A stretch of DNA of 64,000 nt from Kistimonas asteriae (GTDB taxonomy: Bacteria; Pseudomonadota; Gammaproteobacteria; Pseudomonadales; Endozoicomonadaceae): NCBI RefSeq assembly GCF_018263925.1, contig NZ_JAEVHF010000009.1, positions 124,001 to 188,000 on the forward strand. Reading direction: 5' to 3'. The notes beneath the pieces were generated by a model. That model saw nothing but the letters and a program-made list of their open reading frames with translations. It had not been told where the DNA came from and did not search any database. Shown here piece after piece: positions 63,843-64,000 of this stretch; position 1 is the first letter of the stretch; each line of letters opens with the position of its first letter. The position numbers and the translations under genes were made by a program.

Positions 63843-64000
63843 TCAATCGCAGTGCTTTAATTGTAGTTCCGCGTATTTTTTTCCTGCGACATCGAAGTAA
63901 TCCATTGCATAAGTAACCCCATATTCATTAACAAGCTTTCTTATTAGTTGATCTTGGCAATAGTTAACTTTTGCCTGAGCCATTGCACTTTTTAATTGCT
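63843..64000 (-). CDS. Partial gene running in from the right edge
   Basis: The minus strand has an open frame from the edge to a TGA at 63,843-63,845. The last ~51 residues (QAKVNYCQDQLIRKL...KYAELQLKHCD) are helical with two cysteines. The 5' end is outside the window and no function can be given. Confidence 0.55.
   Translation of the reverse strand, partial: QLKSAMAQAKVNYCQDQLIRKLVNEYGVTYAMDYFDVAGKKYAELQLKHCD

Noticed and set aside
1..64000. Insertion sequences or transposase genes
   Set aside because: I saw no transposase frame or matched terminal repeats with target duplications anywhere in the window.

Overview
The window looks like chromosomal DNA of a marine-type gammaproteobacterium. 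The evidence is a lambda-like phage replication module, type II secretion genes, a Pseudomonas-type PrtN-family regulator, very large exported multidomain proteins and a mixed, moderate GC content. I cannot name the genus with confidence; an Endozoicomonas/Oceanospirillales-type host is only a guess.

Positions 1-15,356 are most of a prophage early region plus cargo. From the right come a tyrosine integrase (minus strand), a PrtN/excisionase-like gene, and a rightward recombination operon (three small genes, a putative annealing protein, YqaJ exonuclease, DUF2303, SSB). Then come a CI-type repressor facing a Cro/CII/O/P series, and a leftward nin-like block (DUF1367, Ref-type HNH, DUF1064 and others). 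Leftward lies AT-rich cargo: endonuclease I, a CoiA-like nuclease, a membrane protein, and a nucleotidyltransferase/DUF262 pair cut by the window edge. No virion or lysis genes are in view; they would lie to the left if present. Unexplained nested inverted repeats sit at the right border (15,525-15,612).

Positions 15,928-42,698 are a leftward export and toxin locus. A gspC-gspD pair (type II secretion, no other gsp genes here), a rhodanese-like protein and a membrane-anchored transglutaminase-like protein come first, ended by a terminator. Then come three giant proteins, each with a Sec signal peptide: a 1993-residue RTX-type protein, a 3454-residue FN3/CARDB/LamG protein and a 1506-residue Rhs protein. 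The last is followed at once by a 73-residue membrane protein that fits an immunity gene. I infer a dedicated secretin-linked surface or toxin system.

Positions 42,917-54,789 hold a GIY-YIG protein and a type I restriction-modification operon with a striking feature. hsdM is present twice in tandem, and the first copy carries a 439-residue AT-rich tail with an HsdS-like segment and an Arg-x4-His motif typical of HEPN ribonucleases. hsdS and hsdR follow, then a broken DEDD exonuclease gene.

Positions 54,889-64,000 hold a two-sided signalling or envelope module. On the minus strand are two membrane coiled-coil proteins and an LprI-like Sel1/TPR protein. On the plus strand are a small membrane protein, a CHAT-protease lipoprotein, an ECF sigma factor and a likely anti-sigma factor. 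A strong terminator and a partial gene end the window.
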